From positions 1-8,513 of the forward strand of contig CAMCFM010000153.1 in assembly GCA_945874095.1 (NCBI GenBank): 8,513 nt of DNA, written 5' to 3'. The stretch is from Candidatus Kuenenia stuttgartensis (GTDB lineage Bacteria > Planctomycetota > Planctomycetia > Isosphaerales > Isosphaeraceae). Numbering within the stretch: the first letter of the stretch is position 1; the number at the start of each line of letters is the position of its first letter. This document shows positions 6,397 to 8,513 of this stretch, piece by piece. Position numbers and translations under genes: made by a program. Below the pieces are notes generated by a model. It ran no database searches. It had not been told where the DNA came from and saw nothing but the letters and a program-made list of their open reading frames with translations.

Positions 6397-7875
6397 ATGA
6401 GCTGGAACAATCATCGCCTCACCCCTGAATTGCAGCACCTCCAGCGCGAGATTGAAGTCTACGCAAAGTCTTACGGACTCGATTTTTATCCAACCATTTT
6501 CGAGGTCTTGAATTACGATGAACTCTCAGAGATTGCAGCCCTGGGCGGGTTCCCGATCCGTTATCCGCACTGGCGGTTTGGGATGGAATACGACCAGTTG
6601 AGCAAAGGTTATCGGTACGGGCTCCAGAAAATATATGAAATGGTGATCAATAACGACCCTTGTTATGCCTATTTATTGCGATGTAATGCGATTGTGGATC
6701 AAAAACTGGTGATGGCGCATGTTTATGGTCATAATGATTTTTTCAAGAATAATCAATACTTTGCGCACACGAATCGTAAGATGATGGACGAGATGGCGAA
6801 CCATGGGAGCCGGGTCAGGGCGATTGTCGATCGTGAGGGCGAGAACGCTGTGGAGAGCTTTCTCGATTGTTGCCTTTCTGTCGAAAATCTGATTGATATT
6901 CATTCGCCATATATGAAGAGCCACAAGTCTGCTGAAGTTCGCTATGAAGAGCTGGAAACTGTGCCTGGAAGGCTTCGGTCGAAGTCGTACATGGAAAGTT
7001 TCATTAATCCGAAGGACGTGCTTGAGGCCGAGGCTCAAAGGGCTCAGGCGGAGCGTGATCGGCCGAGGCAATTTCCGGAAAATTCGCAGCGTGATGTCCT
7101 GCTTTTTCTATTGGAAAACGCTCCACTCAAGCCTTGGCAGCATACAATTCTCTCGATGATTCGCGACGAGGCGTATTATTTTGCGCCTCAGGGTCAGACA
7201 AAAATCATGAATGAAGGCTGGGCGAGTTATTGGCATTCAACAATCATGACTCGCCACTGCCTGGACGCTTCGGAGTTGATCGACTATGCAGAGCATCATG
7301 CCGGTACGATGGCCATGACTGAGGACCGGCTTAACCCTTATAAAATCGGGATTGAACTGTTCCGTGATATTGAATATCGATGGGATCAGCGTGAGCCAGG
7401 GCAGGGGATGAAGAAAATCTTCGAGGTCAGGCGGATCCATAATGACATTACATTTATTGATGAATTCCTGACCCCGGAATTCTGTCGCGAGCACCGTCTT
7501 TTCAGCTTCGGATTTAATTCGGAGTCGGAAACTTATGAGATTGAAAGTCGCGAATTTCCCAAGATCAAAGAAGGCCTGCTGATGAGTCTGACCAATTTTG
7601 GTCAGCCGATTGTGCGTGTTCTGGACGGGAATTATATGAATCGGGGCGAGTTGTATTTAAAGCACGACACCGATTGCGGGATCGGGCTAAGGCTTGATTT
7701 TGCAAGGCTGACGCTCGAAAATCTTTATCGTTTATGGAGCAGGCCCGTTCACATTGAAACGGTCGACGGGGAACGATCCACGCTTTTAAGCTATGATGGC
7801 CAGACGCATCAAGAAACCCCATTAGGGCCTGAGCCACCTCCAAAGCCCGCGAAACTGTTCCGAAGGGGCGGATGA
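6397..7875 (+). CDS. spoVR: SpoVR family protein (YcgB-like)
   Basis: A 492-residue SpoVR family protein (B. subtilis SpoVR about 468, E. coli YcgB about 510), with no signal peptide or membrane segment, so probably cytoplasmic. The family was named for a role in spore cortex formation in Bacillus but is widespread in non-sporulating bacteria. Signature stretches are HWRFGMEY..LSKGYRYG near residue 49, MVINNDPCYAYLL, DQKLVMAHVYGHNDFFKNN (His108 and His112), and the block from His249 to His280 containing RDEAYYFAPQ, TKIMNEGWASYWH and conserved Glu258, Glu273 and His280. EHH at 299-301 follows. These His/Glu residues look like a candidate metal or catalytic site, which is inference. The C terminus is a proline-rich, basic tail (PPPKPAKLFRRGG). 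The gene starts 12 bases after the vWA gene, with AAGG (6388-6391) five bases before its ATG, so it is almost certainly co-transcribed. It probably acts as effector or target of the kinase/vWA pair. Confidence 0.94.
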   Translation: MSWNNHRLTPELQHLQREIEVYAKSYGLDFYPTIFEVLNYDELSEIAALGGFPIRYPHWRFGMEYDQLSKGYRYGLQKIYEMVINNDPCYAYLLRCNAIVDQKLVMAHVYGHNDFFKNNQYFAHTNRKMMDEMANHGSRVRAIVDREGENAVESFLDCCLSVENLIDIHSPYMKSHKSAEVRYEELETVPGRLRSKSYMESFINPKDVLEAEAQRAQAERDRPRQFPENSQRDVLLFLLENAPLKPWQHTILSMIRDEAYYFAPQGQTKIMNEGWASYWHSTIMTRHCLDASELIDYAEHHAGTMAMTEDRLNPYKIGIELFRDIEYRWDQREPGQGMKKIFEVRRIHNDITFIDEFLTPEFCREHRLFSFGFNSESETYEIESREFPKIKEGLLMSLTNFGQPIVRVLDGNYMNRGELYLKHDTDCGIGLRLDFARLTLENLYRLWSRPVHIETVDGERSTLLSYDGQTHQETPLGPEPPPKPAKLFRRGG

Positions 7876-7931
7876 TCGCGATTTTGTCGGCGTCTTTCGC
7901 ATATTTTAATCGAAATCTGATTGTTTTATGA

Positions 7932-7947
7932 ATCGGTTACAACCGAT
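7932..7947. promoter_or_regulatory. 16-base dyad between spoVR and the secreted-protein gene, possible operator
   Basis: ATCGGTT and AACCGAT form exact inverted halves around a central AC. As RNA this gives only a six-pair stem with a four-base loop, and no T-run follows, so it is a poor terminator. As DNA it has the size and symmetry of a binding site for a dimeric regulator. It lies 57 bases after the spoVR stop and 63 bases before the next start. No clear -35/-10 pair is visible around it. Confidence 0.3.
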
Positions 7948-8010
7948 CTAAATACTGAAAGACTGTATTGGTATCGGACTCAAAAACGCAAGAAATGGAA
8001 TTCTCTGAAA

Positions 8011-8513
8011 ATGCGAATTATCTTAAGTGTCAGTGTTTTATTAATGTTGCCTGCTGTTTTACAGGCCGGCGAATTTGGGATGAACAATGCCTCTCAGCAT
8101 GGTCCTTCGGCAGCAATGAAGTCGAGAAATCATTCGACGGCGACTTGGTCGGATTATTCGAATCCGTGGGATTATTTCCAGCCTGGCGATTACAATTCAA
8201 GATATCAGATGGGCCTTCAAGCGGATGCACTTTATCGCAAGGCATATGGGCTTGAAGTGATGGTATTGAAAGAGTTTGCGAATCAGAAAACGGCTGAGGC
8301 GGACCAGGCCCGACGTGAGACTCACGAGATCCGGTCGGCGGCTTATCAGCTTCTGGAAAACATTCGGTTTGGGAGCCACAGGGGCGATTTATCGACGGAT
8401 TTGACGCGTCTGGAAAATGCGATTGATGCCCAGTGGTGGAGAGTTTCTTCGAATCAGAGGGTGAGTCAGCATAGAGCTGAGATTGAGCGGCTGGCTGGTC
8501 GGATCCGGACTCA
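8011..8513 (+). CDS. Exported helical protein of unknown function (3' end outside window)
   Basis: The open frame runs from ATG 8011 to the window edge (167 codons seen, no stop). The N terminus is a classic Sec signal peptide: Arg2, a hydrophobic core (IILSVSVLLMLPAV), and a probable signal peptidase I site after LQA (residue 19). There is no lipobox Cys. After it comes a Ser/Asn/His-rich stretch, an aromatic segment (TWSDYSNPWDYFQPGDYNSRYQ, residues about 44-65), and then a long charged region with Glu/Arg/Gln-rich heptad-like patterning (from about residue 70) that is probably helical or coiled coil. A weak ribosome site, GGAA at 7997-8000, lies ten bases before the ATG. I do not recognise the family. 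It is 135 bases after spoVR and is probably a separate unit, but read-through cannot be excluded. The signal peptide and the uninterrupted frame make it a real gene with good confidence; the function is open. Confidence 0.75.
   Translation, partial: MRIILSVSVLLMLPAVLQAGEFGMNNASQHGPSAAMKSRNHSTATWSDYSNPWDYFQPGDYNSRYQMGLQADALYRKAYGLEVMVLKEFANQKTAEADQARRETHEIRSAAYQLLENIRFGSHRGDLSTDLTRLENAIDAQWWRVSSNQRVSQHRAEIERLAGRIRT

Noticed and set aside
7876..7931. Intrinsic terminator directly after spoVR
   Set aside because: Only a four-base pairing (AATC/GATT) before GTTTT can be found, and the ATCGCGAT palindrome at the stop has no loop. Neither is a credible terminator.
7968..8255. 95-codon + strand frame overlapping the exported-protein gene
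   Set aside because: The frame at 8011 has a signal peptide and runs open to the window end. The 7968 frame is Cys/Trp/Ser-rich without pattern and looks like an out-of-frame shadow.

Overview
The window reads as chromosomal DNA of a free-living bacterium with roughly balanced base composition. A member of the Planctomycetota is the best guess. Three things point that way: a long membrane-anchored, proline-rich protein ending in a prenyltransferase/squalene-oxidase-type repeat domain of a kind I associate with planctomycete genomes; a CCACGGA-type intergenic hairpin repeat of the sort I recall from Planctomycetota and Verrucomicrobia; and an unbroken prkA-yeaH-spoVR gene set. The taxonomic call is inference. 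All recognisable genes lie on the + strand.

Layout. Bases 1-255 hold the 3' end of queC (7-cyano-7-deazaguanine synthase, queuosine pathway). A 182-base gap follows, with no convincing element. Bases 438-2807 encode a 789-residue protein with an N-terminal membrane anchor, a proline-rich spacer of about 370 residues and a C-terminal alpha/alpha-toroid-like domain containing a small Cys/His cluster. The next gap (2808-3162) holds a large imperfect inverted repeat built from CCACGGAA-like units (about 2830-2912) and, further on, a near-consensus sigma-70-type promoter (3003-3031) pointing at the next genes.

Bases 3163-7875 are the core of the window: a compact operon of prkA (AAA+ serine protein kinase), a yeaH/yhbH-type DUF444 von Willebrand A protein, and a spoVR family gene. 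The gaps are only 54 and 12 bases. In E. coli the counterparts yeaG-yeaH and ycgB are split between two loci; here the set is a single transcription unit. The likely logic is an AAA+ kinase working with a MIDAS-containing vWA partner and acting on or with SpoVR under stress, starvation or developmental conditions.

After spoVR comes a 135-base gap with a 16-base dyad, then the start of a gene for a signal-peptide-bearing, mainly helical protein (8011 to beyond the window end) that I do not recognise. The system is conserved but biochemically poorly understood. I see no clear mobile element, CRISPR array, tRNA or rRNA.
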